Assembly: GCF_023336905.1 (NCBI RefSeq)
Contig: NZ_JAMBLS010000016.1
Span: forward strand, 1 to 64,000
Direction: 5' to 3'
DNA from: Bacteroides sp. ET71
Lineage (GTDB): Bacteria; Bacteroidota; Bacteroidia; Bacteroidales; Bacteroidaceae
Length of the DNA: 64,000 nucleotides
Position 1 is the stretch's first letter; every line of letters starts with the position of its first letter. Shown in pieces: positions 1 to 9,020 of this stretch. The translations under genes and the position numbers were made by a program. The notes under the pieces are model-generated. The model was not told the origin of the DNA. It saw only the letters and a list, made by a program, of their open reading frames with translations, and did not search any database.

Positions 1-35
1 TTTCCTATCAAGGAGTTGTCTTTTGTTTTCGGCTG

Positions 36-66
36 CAAAGGTAGTTCTTTTTTTTATTCCTGCAAA
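36..66 (-). promoter_or_regulatory. Bacteroides-type promoter for a gene left of the window
   Basis: On the minus strand a -33 TTTG (66 to 63), a spacer of exactly 19 bp and a -7 TACCTTTG (43 to 36) match the Bacteroides consensus (TTTG, 19-21 bp, TAnnTTTG) in full. Transcription would run leftwards out of the window, so the promoter serves the gene after the transglycosylase. It is the best promoter match in the window and supports placing the organism in Bacteroidales. Confidence 0.7.
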
Positions 67-129
67 GGATTTCTGGATTTTTTGCTACATTTTGTGCTCC
101 TTTTTTCATCAATGCAGCTTCCGGTTAGG

Positions 130-1416
130 CTATTTGTATATTTTTAAGCGGCGTCCAGCTCGTATGTTATTGTTACGTAATCCATTCCAACTGCGTAGCT
201 GTCGTACAGATACACCAAATTTTCTGGCGATGGTTCCTAAAGTATCTCCTTGTTTGATTTTATAGTAAGTCAGTTCGCCATCTCCGGCTGTTGCTTTGCT
301 CCGGGTGCCCACAGATGCAACGGTGCGTCGGTTCTTGAACAATTCTGTACTGCGATGGTTATAGATTGTGTCTTGGTTATCTATGAAAGAACTGATAGCC
401 TCGGTAGGTAGTCTTAGTGTATAAGGCTTGCTATTTCCCGGCACGATGTTGCGTTTATATTGAGGGTTCAAGCTTTTGATTTCTTCCAAAGGAATGTGGC
501 AAATATCTGCTATTTGTTCAAAATGCAGATTCCGGCTCACTTGTACTGTATCTGTCGCTTGAGGTATGTTGGTTTCCATGGGGCAGATATTATGTTTGCA
601 GTAATAGGTCATGACATAATTGGCCGCTATGAAGGCCGGTACATAGCCCCGGGTTTCTCTTGGCAAATAGTTATAAATAGCCCAATAATCTGTTTTTCCG
701 CCTGCACGTCGTATGGCTTTGTTGACATTGCCGGGACCGCAATTATAGGCGGCAATGACCAGGTTCCAGTCTTTGTATATGTTATACATGTCTTTCAGAT
801 AGCGGGCGGCAGCCCAAGTGGCTTTGATCGGGTCACGCCGTTCGTCCACTAAACTATTGCTCTCCAAGCCATATAATTTGCCTGTGGTTAGCATGAACTG
901 CCATAAGCCGGTAGCTCCCGCGCGTGATACGGCAGAGGGGTTCAGGGCTGATTCTATGATGGGCAGGTATTTTAGTTCGAGAGGTAAGTTGTAGGCGTCA
1001 AGTGCTTCCTCGAAGATTGGCATGTAGAAATTGCAGGCGCTTAGCATGAAAGATACCTGGTTGCGTAAGCGGATGGTATATGTATCTATGAATTTGCGTA
1101 CAATATCGTTATAAGGCATTTCCATAATGACCGGCATGCGTGAGAGGCGGTCGATGTAGATGGAATCACTGAATGTGGGGTTGATGGTAGATGTGCTGCA
1201 ATCTTTGCTTAAATCGATATATGTCTTGGCTTTCCAGTCGTTGAGCAGACTGTCCAGCGGATAAGTCATGCTGATAGGCAAATCGATGGTCTCTGTATGT
1301 TCCGTGCCGTTTTCGTTGATGACTACATTCACGCTCTCTTGTGCCTGCGCCGGAAAGGCGGCCAACAGGCTGCCCATCCACAACGATGTGGCAATTAAGC
1401 TGGTTTTTATATGCAT
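130..1416 (-). CDS. MltD-like lytic transglycosylase with LysM
   Basis: A 428-residue secreted enzyme predicted to cleave peptidoglycan glycan strands in the periplasm. The N-terminus is a signal peptide ending near AQAQE. An SLT domain starts near residue 140; ESALNPSAVSRAGATGLWQF holds the catalytic Glu and the GLWQF signature. The last 45 residues are a LysM peptidoglycan-binding repeat (KIKQGDTLGTIARKFGVS). It is the last gene of a minus-strand run parA-parB-DUF5683-mltD, which suggests co-expression of segregation and wall-remodelling functions. E. coli MltD is similar in layout but usually has more LysM repeats. The family call is firm; the exact paralogue is not. Confidence 0.9.
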   Translation of the reverse strand: MHIKTSLIATSLWMGSLLAAFPAQAQESVNVVINENGTEHTETIDLPISMTYPLDSLLNDWKAKTYIDLSKDCSTSTINPTFSDSIYIDRLSRMPVIMEMPYNDIVRKFIDTYTIRLRNQVSFMLSACNFYMPIFEEALDAYNLPLELKYLPIIESALNPSAVSRAGATGLWQFMLTTGKLYGLESNSLVDERRDPIKATWAAARYLKDMYNIYKDWNLVIAAYNCGPGNVNKAIRRAGGKTDYWAIYNYLPRETRGYVPAFIAANYVMTYYCKHNICPMETNIPQATDTVQVSRNLHFEQIADICHIPLEEIKSLNPQYKRNIVPGNSKPYTLRLPTEAISSFIDNQDTIYNHRSTELFKNRRTVASVGTRSKATAGDGELTYYKIKQGDTLGTIARKFGVSVRQLRSWNGLRNNNIRAGRRLKIYK

Positions 1417-1448
1417 GGTTGTTATCTGTTCTTATATTTGTATACTTT

Positions 1449-2303
1449 TTAGAAGCGGAAACTGCATTGCAATCCTACTGATTTGTTGGTAGAGTGGTTG
1501 ATTTGCGTGTCTATGACGGTCGGCTCTACTTTCATGCTCAGGTCCGGGGTAATGTCGAAGTTGGATAGTTCGGCATCTACATATGCGTCAACCACAGACA
1601 GCAGGTAAACTGCCACAAAGGCAAAAATACTCAGGTCGCGGTATCGCCGGTAAGTATCTTTCCTTCGGCGCAACAAGTCGATCAGACGTTCCTGTGACAC
1701 TTGGTTCATGTAAGAAGGAGGAATCAAATCTGTGATGTTCGTCGAGCTCCAGTTGCCGTTGGCCGCATCGCGGTAAGCGTTGAAATAATCACGATACATC
1801 TTTCCGTTCCACGTCAGTGCATAGGCACATCCGGCGAAACCTCCGTAGAAAATAGGCAATTTCCAATATTTCCGGTTATAAATCTGTCCTCCGCCCGGGA
1901 TGACAAGTGCCAGCCACGTGGCACGCACAGGATTGGGAACCCACAATTTCCGTTTCATCTCCTTGCTTAGGCTGTCCGTAGAAGCCTGTGGCTCTTTTAT
2001 TTGGGGAGAGGCGGTTAATTCCATCATCTTCTTTTTGTTCTCCGCGGCAATGCTGTCTGCTATGGCCAGGCTGTCTGCCGGAACAACCAAGGCCGAATCG
2101 GTTAAAGAGCGAATGGCTGCCGGGCGTAAAGTGTCCCTGTGTTGAATATGGACAGGTGGTTGAAGGGTATCTGTGGTCAACTGGTGCGCTCTCTTCTGAG
2201 CGGCTCTCGGACGTGTTTGTCCATATGCTACAATCCCTGCCGCTTGTACAAGGCAAAGCAGCAGGGCTATTGCAAGGCGATATGTATGTTTGTTTTTTAT
2301 CAT
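1449..2303 (-). CDS. DUF5683 membrane protein
   Basis: A 284-residue protein with an N-terminal signal or anchor segment, a low-complexity Ala/Asp-rich stretch (about 30-110), and a conserved hydrophobic region with PGGGQIYNRKYWKLPIFYGG, the hallmark of the Bacteroidetes DUF5683 family. A second hydrophobic segment (FAFVAVYLLSVVDAYVDA) follows. Function is unknown. Its start codon overlaps the parB stop by 4 bp, so the two are translationally linked. The PGxGQxYNxxYWK motif also occurs in P13-like surface proteins, but a function cannot be derived from this. Confidence 0.85.
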   Translation of the reverse strand: MIKNKHTYRLAIALLLCLVQAAGIVAYGQTRPRAAQKRAHQLTTDTLQPPVHIQHRDTLRPAAIRSLTDSALVVPADSLAIADSIAAENKKKMMELTASPQIKEPQASTDSLSKEMKRKLWVPNPVRATWLALVIPGGGQIYNRKYWKLPIFYGGFAGCAYALTWNGKMYRDYFNAYRDAANGNWSSTNITDLIPPSYMNQVSQERLIDLLRRRKDTYRRYRDLSIFAFVAVYLLSVVDAYVDAELSNFDITPDLSMKVEPTVIDTQINHSTNKSVGLQCSFRF

Positions 2304-3190
2304 CTGTTTTTCAGCGTGTCGAAGATGCCTATAATCCTTTCTAACTCTTCTTCGTTATTGAATGGGATGCTGATTTTTCCTTTTCCTTTATCCGAACAAG
2401 TCAGTTGTACTTTAGCCTGGAAGAAGCCTGATAATTGTTGTTTCAGCATATTAAATTCTTCGGGAAGCTTACTCTGCTTGGGGGAGAGTTTACGCCCGCC
2501 GCTTTTGACTGCTTCACCTTCGCTCAGAGACTTTACTATTTCCTCGACTTTCCGTACCGAATAATTGTGTTGTACGATTTCCTCATATACTTTCACCTGA
2601 AGTTTCGGGTCGTCCAGCGTCAGTAATGCCCGTGCATGCCCCATGTCTATCTGCTTGTTCTGCAGACCTATCTGTATGGGGGCGGGCAGTTTCAGCAGGC
2701 GCAGATAGTTGGCTATCGTGGTACGCTTTTTGCCCACGCGCTCGCTGAGTCGTTCTTGCGTTAGTCCATATTGGTCAATCAGGTGCTGATAGGCCAAGGC
2801 GATTTCGACAGAGTTCAGGTCTTCACGCTGTATGTTTTCGATGAGGGCCATTTCCATCACATTCTCGTCGTCAGCCGTGCGGATGTAGGCCGGTATCGTT
2901 TTCAATCCCGCCAGTTGAGAGGCTCGGAATCTTCGTTCGCCGGCAATAATCTGGTACTCATCGTCTCCCATCTTTCTTAAGGTAATGGGCTGTATGATAC
3001 CGATTTCCGCTATCGAGTCTGCCAACTCTTGCAAGGCTGTAGGATCAAAATCCCGGCGAGGTTGGTTGGGATTGATGGAAATCTTGTCCAGTTCTATTTC
3101 ATTGATGGACGAAGACCCTTCCGCCTGTACCTCGTCCATCGAGAAGAGGGCGTCCAGTCCGCGTCCCAAAGCATTTCTTCGTTGTACCAT
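2300..3190 (-). CDS. parB: Chromosome-partitioning protein ParB
   Basis: A 296-residue ParB/Spo0J protein. The N-terminal domain contains GERRFRA, the CTP-binding/ParB box, followed by ENIQREDLN and a helix-turn-helix region (LTQERLSERVGKKRTTIANYL minus its ends) that should bind parS. The C-terminus is the dimerisation domain. The partner parA lies 6 bp upstream, and overlap with the next gene indicates one operon. No convincing parS site was found in the window. Confidence 0.96.
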   Translation of the reverse strand: MVQRRNALGRGLDALFSMDEVQAEGSSSINEIELDKISINPNQPRRDFDPTALQELADSIAEIGIIQPITLRKMGDDEYQIIAGERRFRASQLAGLKTIPAYIRTADDENVMEMALIENIQREDLNSVEIALAYQHLIDQYGLTQERLSERVGKKRTTIANYLRLLKLPAPIQIGLQNKQIDMGHARALLTLDDPKLQVKVYEEIVQHNYSVRKVEEIVKSLSEGEAVKSGGRKLSPKQSKLPEEFNMLKQQLSGFFQAKVQLTCSDKGKGKISIPFNNEEELERIIGIFDTLKNR

Positions 3191-3196
3191 AGTTTA

Positions 3197-3973
3197 TTAA
3201 AGAGGCTTTTCTTGGTTTCTGCTTATTAATTCTTTGGCCAGTGCCATGTGATTTTTAGCGCCTGTCGAATCGGCATCATACAAGATAGTGGGCAGGCCGA
3301 AACTGGGGGCTTCACTGAGTTTGACATTACGTTGTATGACCGTCTTGAAAACCAATTCCTGAAAGTGCCGTTTCACTTCCTCATATATCTGGTTGGCCTG
3401 GCGCAAGCGAGAGTCGTACATGGTCAGCAGGAAGCCTTCTATTTCAAGGGCCGGGTTCAGTTTCGACTTGATGATTTTTATGGTATTCAGCAGTTTGCTG
3501 ATGCCTTCCAGTGCGAAATATTCGGCTTGTACGGGGATAATGACCGAGTCTGCGGCTGTGAGCGCATTGACCGTAATCAATCCCAACGAAGGTGAACAGT
3601 CTATCAGGATGTAGTCGAAATCATCTTTCAGCGGTGCAAGCACTTCTTTCAGAATCTTTTCTCGGTTGGGCAGGTTCAGCATTTCAATTTCTGCCCCCAC
3701 CAGGTTAATGTGCGATGAGATGACTTTCAGCGTGTCTATCTCGGTGTCATGGATAGCTTTTCGTACGTCAGTGCGATTAATGAGGCATTCGTAGATGGTG
3801 CAATCTGCCTGCTTGATGTCCACTCCCAGACCCGACGAGGCATTGGCCTGTGGGTCAGCGTCGACAACAAGCACTTTTTTTTCGAGTGTGGCAAGTGAAG
3901 CGGCAAGGTTGATGGTCGTCGTCGTTTTTCCCACGCCGCCCTTCTGGTTTGCCATTGCGATAATTTTTCCCAT
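3197..3973 (-). CDS. parA: Chromosome-partitioning ATPase ParA (Soj)
   Basis: A 258-residue deviant Walker-A ATPase (KGGVGKTTTTINLA near residue 11) with Walker A' VVDADPQANAS and the Walker-B-like stretch YILIDCSPSLGLIT. It moves ParB-parS complexes on the nucleoid. Length is normal for chromosomal ParA/Soj. First gene of the parAB-DUF5683-mltD operon; a -7 element on the minus strand at 4123-4116 could start its transcript, giving a leader of about 135 nt. Confidence 0.96.
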   Translation of the reverse strand: MGKIIAMANQKGGVGKTTTTINLAASLATLEKKVLVVDADPQANASSGLGVDIKQADCTIYECLINRTDVRKAIHDTEIDTLKVISSHINLVGAEIEMLNLPNREKILKEVLAPLKDDFDYILIDCSPSLGLITVNALTAADSVIIPVQAEYFALEGISKLLNTIKIIKSKLNPALEIEGFLLTMYDSRLRQANQIYEEVKRHFQELVFKTVIQRNVKLSEAPSFGLPTILYDADSTGAKNHMALAKELISRNQEKPL

Positions 3974-4115
3974 AATCTCTATATATTTATCTGACGGCGA
4001 AATAAGCGATAATTTCTCATTGCACCTACTGAAAAGGAGAAAGATTGCGAAAACAGTTGAAAAGTCGCCTGTTTTGTTAATAACCCGCTTGAACCTTCTT
4101 TCTGCTTATCGGGGG

Positions 4116-4123
4116 CAAATATA
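4116..4123 (-). promoter_or_regulatory. -7 element upstream of parA
   Basis: Minus-strand TATATTTG matches TAnnTTTG. It faces parA, with no other gene between. A clear -33 TTTG at the usual distance is not seen, so this is a moderate call. Confidence 0.4.
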
Positions 4124-4182
4124 CATATTAATATTGAAAAGGGAAAATGGTTTTAGGGCTCGCTTACAGAAGATTAATATTT

Positions 4183-5046
4183 CTAAACCAATCTGTTCCT
4201 CTGAAACTTTACGTATGTGAGCCGTGTCCAGCGTACATTTTTCGTTATATAGGTACGGCTGATGCGTGCGGATTTTACTTGTACGATTTCTCCCGGTCTG
4301 AATGGATGTTCGAGTGCGGGCAGTACGCCCGATTCGTGGCTGGGGGTATGTGCTGCCACACGGAAGGTGGCGCAGTTGCCGGCTGCGTCTTTCAGCCATA
4401 ACACCTGCCGCACGTAGAAGCAGGGGGTGTTGCCTTGCACTTGCGTCCGGTAGGGGTCATCTTCTGTACATACTTTGGTGATTGTCAGTGTGAGGTCTTT
4501 TACGCTTTCTCCTTCTTTCCCTAAGAAATGTCCTTGTATCCCCTGACGGTTACGCTGTTGTTGAAAGTCCAGGTGTACCGAATGGTAAATCCTTGCAATC
4601 GCCACGAAACGTTCTTGCTTAGGTATGCGCGGTGTGAATTTGAAGGCTATCCATGCCACATAGGCTGGGTCTACGGCCAGGACTTCATGCAAAAAGTGCC
4701 CACGGTATTTGCCGAAGGACACCAAGTCGTCGCCCCGGCTTTGCATGTGTTTGGCGTTATATTCCACCACCAGAAGTCGGCGCGAGGAGTAGTAGCACCA
4801 ACTGCTGGCCATGCGCAGAGACTCTTCGGCATCGGGAGCCAGTTCGTGCAGGTAGAAGATGCTTTGGCGTCCGGGCAGCGGGGAGTAAATCCACAACGTG
4901 TAGTTGGAATGTCCGGGACGGGGCAGCACGACCAGATATGCACCTGTTTCTTTGTAGGAAGGGCGCCCTTCATTGTACTGCCGCAACCGGGTGTACAATT
5001 TCTCTTGTTCGTGCCAGGCCAGGCCGGGAAGTAATGGATTTGCCAT
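4183..5046 (-). CDS. Unknown protein with ExoX-C-like motif
   Basis: A 287-residue protein when started at the ATG at 5046 (MANPLLPG); an in-frame ATG at 5100 would add 18 basic residues that look non-conserved. The middle (about residues 125-145) has FGKYRGHFLHEVLAVDPAYV followed by W, which resembles the small C-terminal domain found in exonuclease X-like proteins (pattern FGKYKG..L.EV...DP.YV.W). No exonuclease catalytic DEDD motif is present. A role in nucleic-acid transactions is therefore only a guess. It sits upstream of parA on the same strand, separated by about 210 bp, so it is probably its own transcript. Confidence 0.7.
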   Translation of the reverse strand: MANPLLPGLAWHEQEKLYTRLRQYNEGRPSYKETGAYLVVLPRPGHSNYTLWIYSPLPGRQSIFYLHELAPDAEESLRMASSWCYYSSRRLLVVEYNAKHMQSRGDDLVSFGKYRGHFLHEVLAVDPAYVAWIAFKFTPRIPKQERFVAIARIYHSVHLDFQQQRNRQGIQGHFLGKEGESVKDLTLTITKVCTEDDPYRTQVQGNTPCFYVRQVLWLKDAAGNCATFRVAAHTPSHESGVLPALEHPFRPGEIVQVKSARISRTYITKNVRWTRLTYVKFQRNRLV

Positions 5047-5133
5047 GCTATTGCTTCTTCTTCGATTCCCAAATATAAACATTTGGGGCGAGAAAAGCAA
5101 ATGGGCTCCTGTCTTTTTCGTTTCTTTTTCCTA

Positions 5134-5212
5134 TTTCCTCCCTACCTCGTCCTTGTCCATACACAGGGACGAGGTAGGGAGAAGGTAGGGAGGAGGTACG
5201 ACTTTGGTAGGG
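5134..5212. repeat. Dispersed hairpin repeat, copy A
   Basis: About 78 bp found again at 18094-18172 with only scattered mismatches. It contains an inverted repeat: CCCTACCTCGTCC (5140-5152) pairs with GGACGAGGTAGGG (5167-5179), then a second GGTAGGGAG. It lies between the 3' end of the porin gene and the start of the ExoX-C-like gene. It resembles a REP-type intergenic element. Confidence 0.75.
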
Positions 5213-5254
5213 CAATGGTGCGAATACGGAGGGGCAGGGCAGGGGTCGGAGACC

Positions 5255-6310
5255 TCAGAAACGTACCATCAGTTCGAGCACGATTTTGTCTTGTTCCGAT
5301 TCTTTGGCGATGCTGCCTTCGGGGTAGAAGTATTTCTCGAAGTTGAGGCGCAGGTCGGTGCGGAAAGCTTTGCTGAGGCTGAAGGTAATGCCGGCTGTCA
5401 GACGGTGGCGCTTGTAGTCGGTGATGCTCAGTGCCCCGGTGTTTTCGTCGCGGGTTTCGCCGTCGCTGTGGTCGGTCATCATGTCGTAGCGGGCCAGGAA
5501 TGACATTTTGTTGAATACCTTGCGCAAGGGCAGGTCGTAGTTGACAAAAGCGTCAACGGAGTGCACGTCGTCGAAAGCGTTGTGGGAATACTGCTTGTAG
5601 AGATATTCGGCTTCGATGTGGAAACGTTCTGTTTCGTAATAGGCACCAATGTCGTAAGAGTGCATCCATACGTCTTCCGGTTGGATGCCTTGCACGCTCA
5701 GTGTCAGGTTGAAGCCGTCGGCGGGAAAGAGTTGTGCCTTGGCGGAATAGTTCACGTCTTTGTGCCATACTTTTTGGTTGGTCAGGCCGGAACCGTTGTA
5801 GAGTCCTCCTTCCAGGATGATGGGCATGGCTGTGGGGAAGGTGTATCCCAGTGTCAGTCCTACGTCGCGCACGTTGCCCACTTGTTTGGCAATGAACGAG
5901 CGGTTGGCAAAGTATTGTTCGTGGGGCGAGCGGTGGGCGTCGATTGTGAAGGGGACGCGCATCTGTCCGGCGGTGACGGTGAAGTCTTTCAGGGGGAAGA
6001 GGCGGGCGTATGCGTCTAGCATCTTGATTTGCCCTTCGTCGGACAGGTCGATTTCTGCCTTATAGGCTACTTTGGGCAAGACATTGCCCGTGATGCTGAC
6101 GCGCGCGGTGCGCACTTCGAAGCGTCCGGCGCCCATGCTTGTCTGATATTCGTATTTGGCCCGGATAGTCCCGTGGATTTCTGGCTTGTAGTCTTCTTGT
6201 TCCAGCTTTTCTTTGTCAATCACTTTCCCGTCCTCGTTGGCTGTGTTGGTTTGGGCATGGCCGGCCAAAGGGAGCATGGACAAAAGCAACATGCAAATGT
6301 TTTTTCTCAT
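5255..6310 (-). CDS. Phosphate-selective-porin-like outer-membrane protein
   Basis: A 351-residue beta-barrel protein with a signal peptide (MRKNICMLLLSMLPLAGHAQ). The mature part has alternating aromatic/polar strands (IHGTIRAKYEYQTSMGAGRF, AYKAEIDLSDEGQIKMLDAY) and ends in aromatic F (LELMVRF), as expected for a BAM-inserted porin. The start DGK..GTIRAKYE and DLSDEG...DAY pattern fits the OprO/OprP porin family of Bacteroidetes. Substrate cannot be told from sequence. It is monocistronic, with about 210 bp to a divergent gene on the right. Confidence 0.8.
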   Translation of the reverse strand: MRKNICMLLLSMLPLAGHAQTNTANEDGKVIDKEKLEQEDYKPEIHGTIRAKYEYQTSMGAGRFEVRTARVSITGNVLPKVAYKAEIDLSDEGQIKMLDAYARLFPLKDFTVTAGQMRVPFTIDAHRSPHEQYFANRSFIAKQVGNVRDVGLTLGYTFPTAMPIILEGGLYNGSGLTNQKVWHKDVNYSAKAQLFPADGFNLTLSVQGIQPEDVWMHSYDIGAYYETERFHIEAEYLYKQYSHNAFDDVHSVDAFVNYDLPLRKVFNKMSFLARYDMMTDHSDGETRDENTGALSITDYKRHRLTAGITFSLSKAFRTDLRLNFEKYFYPEGSIAKESEQDKIVLELMVRF

Positions 6311-6477
6311 TGTTGGTTATGATAGGGTTATTTTGGATTGCAAAAATCCGAAATAGTTGTTATGTAATTATGTCATATATGTTTCATTTATGTTACAAGT
6401 GTTTCAGACTGTCGGCTGGCGATGGTCCTGTGTGAAAGAAACTTCCCGTTCCCTGTGTCCTGTTTCACTTTTTTTTG

Positions 6478-6485
6478 TACTTTTG
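6478..6485 (+). promoter_or_regulatory. -7 element of the NADH dehydrogenase gene
   Basis: TACTTTTG (TAnnTTTG) lies 36 bp before the ATG at 6522. Only a weak TGTG stands about 20 bp upstream at the -33 position. Confidence 0.5.
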
Positions 6486-6521
6486 CGGCTGTTTCAAGAA
6501 CTTATAATCTACAAGAAGCGT

Positions 6522-7892
6522 ATGAGTTTTAATATTGCAAAGACAAATGCTAAGCGAGTTGTAATAGTAGGTGGAGGTTTTGGCGGTTTGAAGTTGGCCA
6601 ATGCACTTCGTAAGTCGGGCATGCAGGTGGTGCTGGTGGACAAGAATAATTTCCATCAGTTTCCTCCGATGATTTACCAGGTGGCTTCTTCGGGCATCGA
6701 ACCAAGCTCTATTTCATTCCCTTTCCGGAAACTTTTCCGGAAGCGCAAGAATTTCTACTTTAGAATGGCCGAAGCCCGTTGCATATTCCCAGACCGTAAG
6801 ATTCTGCAAACGTCCATTGGCAAGGTGGAGTATGATTACTTGGTTTTTGCTGCCGGTACCACTACCAATTTCTTTGGGAACAAACACCTGGAGGAAGAGG
6901 CCATGCCTATGAAGACTTTGCCGGAAGCCATGGGGCTGCGCAATGCTTTGTTGAGCAACTTGGAGCGTAGCATTACTTGTGCTACCGAACAGGAGCGTAA
7001 TGAATTGCAGAACATCGTGATTGTGGGTGGCGGTGCCACGGGGGTGGAAATTGCCGGTGTGCTGTCCGAGATGAAGAGATATGTGCTGCCGGCCGATTAT
7101 CCGGACATGGATAGCAGCCAGTTGAACATATTCTTGATAGAGGCTGCCGGACGTCTGCTGGGCGGTATGTCGCCCGAATCGTCTGCCGCCGCCGAGCAGT
7201 TCTTGCGCAATATGGGCGTGAATGTCTGCCTCCACAAGAAAGTGACGGATTATCGTGATCATAAGGTGATTTTCGAAGACGGCATGGAGATTCCTACGCG
7301 TACCTTTATTTGGGTAAGTGGCGTGAAAGCCGTCTCCATCGGTAATATACCTTCTGAATGTTTAGGGCGCGGAGGCCGCTTGAAAGTGGATGCCTACAAC
7401 CGTGTGGAAGGCCTGAAGGATGTGTTTGCCATCGGCGACCAGTGTATCATGACGGCCGACAAGGATTATCCCAACGGGCATCCTCAGTTGGCACAGGTAG
7501 CCATTCAGCAAGGCAAGCTCCTGGCCGAGAACTTGAAGCGGATGGAGAAGAAGAAAGCTTTGAAGCCTTTCCATTATAAGAACCTCGGGTCGATGGCCAC
7601 TGTCGGGCGCAACAGGGCTGTGGCAGAGTTCAAGAAGGTCAAGACGCAGGGCTGGATTGCCTGGGTGTTGTGGCTGGTGGTGCACTTGCGCTCCATTTTG
7701 GGCGTGCGCAACCGGGTCAATGTCTTGTTGAACTGGATGTACAATTATTTCACTTACGACCAGTCGTTGCGCATCATTGTCTATGCCCGCAAGGCCAAGG
7801 AGGTGCGTGAGCGCGAGGAGCGTGAAGCACGTGTGCACTGGGGTGAGGATTTGCAGAACGATACTCAAGAGAATAAGAAACCAAAGGAATGA
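6522..7892 (+). CDS. ndh: Type II NADH dehydrogenase (FAD-dependent)
   Basis: A 456-residue pyridine-nucleotide-disulfide oxidoreductase. The first Rossmann fold is RVVIVGGGFGGLKLANAL (FAD), the second NIVIVGGGATGVEIAG (NADH), followed by FAIGDQC, the second FAD-contact motif. The C-terminus has a hydrophobic segment (AWVLWLVVHLRSILGVRNRV) typical of NDH-2 membrane association. It would oxidise NADH and reduce quinone without proton pumping. The ATG at 6522 is chosen because it directly precedes the Rossmann fold and follows a -7 element; the 55 in-frame codons upstream are not protein-like. Confidence 0.9.
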   Translation: MSFNIAKTNAKRVVIVGGGFGGLKLANALRKSGMQVVLVDKNNFHQFPPMIYQVASSGIEPSSISFPFRKLFRKRKNFYFRMAEARCIFPDRKILQTSIGKVEYDYLVFAAGTTTNFFGNKHLEEEAMPMKTLPEAMGLRNALLSNLERSITCATEQERNELQNIVIVGGGATGVEIAGVLSEMKRYVLPADYPDMDSSQLNIFLIEAAGRLLGGMSPESSAAAEQFLRNMGVNVCLHKKVTDYRDHKVIFEDGMEIPTRTFIWVSGVKAVSIGNIPSECLGRGGRLKVDAYNRVEGLKDVFAIGDQCIMTADKDYPNGHPQLAQVAIQQGKLLAENLKRMEKKKALKPFHYKNLGSMATVGRNRAVAEFKKVKTQGWIAWVLWLVVHLRSILGVRNRVNVLLNWMYNYFTYDQSLRIIVYARKAKEVREREEREARVHWGEDLQNDTQENKKPKE

Positions 7893-7906
7893 AGGGCTGA
7901 TTTGTC

Positions 7907-9007
7907 ATGAGGCGTTATTTGTGGGATAAGTTGCAGGTAGGGCTGTTGTTGTGTGTGTGCTGTGCTTGTGCGGATAGCAAGATACCTCCTATGGCATATA
8001 ATTTTGAGAATGATACAATATTGCCCTGCACTTCTGTGTTGAATCAAGGTTGGACTTCTACTTGTTGGGCATATGCTACCGCTTCGTTGCTGGAATCAGA
8101 TTTATTGGCCGTACGGGATGACACGGTACGTTTGTCGGTTATGTTTGTTGTCCGGCAGAAATATTTAAATCAGTTTGATGCTTACTGTTATTCTCGAGGT
8201 CGTGAGGAAATCAGAAACGGAGGTTTGGGACATTCGTTCTTGCGTGTGCTGAAAGAAAATGGCATTGTGCCTTGGGAGGCATATCGGGGACAAGTGAGAG
8301 GTAAGCGTGGATTCGATCATCGTAATCTTTTGGAGAGACTCAAGCAATTGGCAGAAAAAGCGGTAAAGGAAAAGAACTTCCAAATCTATCGTAAACGTGC
8401 GGTTGCATTGTTGGATAGAGAGATGGGGCCTGTACCGGAAAGCTTTGTCTACAAAGGGGTGCGATATACTCCGCTGTCTTTTGCTGATTCGTTGCATTTG
8501 AATCCGGAAGGTTATGTACAGTTAGCTAGCGTCTCACATCATCCTTATTATGAACCATTTGTGTTGGAAGTTCCTGATAATTGGGAACATGCCCGTTATC
8601 TTAATCTTCCGTTGGATGAATTGGAGCAGACGGTGCGCAAATCTCTGCGACAGGGACATACAGTGGTATGGCATGGTGATGTGAGCGAAAAGACGTTTAG
8701 TAATCGGTATGGAGTGGCTGTTTGGCCATATAGTCCTGTGACACAAGATTCCAGACAAAAAGGCTTCGAAGATTTTACGACAACGGATGATCATATGATG
8801 CATATTGTAGGTACTGCTCATGATGAAGCGGGTGATTTTTATTATCTGTTGAAAAACTCTTATGGGGAGAATGGTGCTTATGATGGATTCATATACATGT
8901 CTGAAGATTATTTTCGTGCAAAGACCATTTCGGTCTTGCTTTCGGCAGAATTCGTGCCCCATTTAGAGAATGTTTCTTATACGGACATTTACAAACTGTG
9001 TTTTTAG
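7907..9007 (+). CDS. C1 papain-fold aminopeptidase C-like lipoprotein
   Basis: A 366-residue protein with a lipoprotein signal (CVCCAC then A). The active-site Cys is in LNQGWTSTCWAYATASLLES, the His in DDHMMHIVGTAHDE and the Asn in LLKNSYGENGAYDGF. This order and the QG..TCWA context fit the bleomycin-hydrolase/aminopeptidase C branch of peptidase family C1. It is likely anchored to a membrane and trims peptides. The gene is noticeably more AT-rich than ndh and mnmA on either side, which may indicate separate ancestry. It lies 14 bp after ndh and 13 bp before mnmA, so co-transcription is likely. Confidence 0.85.
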   Translation: MRRYLWDKLQVGLLLCVCCACADSKIPPMAYNFENDTILPCTSVLNQGWTSTCWAYATASLLESDLLAVRDDTVRLSVMFVVRQKYLNQFDAYCYSRGREEIRNGGLGHSFLRVLKENGIVPWEAYRGQVRGKRGFDHRNLLERLKQLAEKAVKEKNFQIYRKRAVALLDREMGPVPESFVYKGVRYTPLSFADSLHLNPEGYVQLASVSHHPYYEPFVLEVPDNWEHARYLNLPLDELEQTVRKSLRQGHTVVWHGDVSEKTFSNRYGVAVWPYSPVTQDSRQKGFEDFTTTDDHMMHIVGTAHDEAGDFYYLLKNSYGENGAYDGFIYMSEDYFRAKTISVLLSAEFVPHLENVSYTDIYKLCF

Positions 9008-9020
9008 TTGACATATTATA

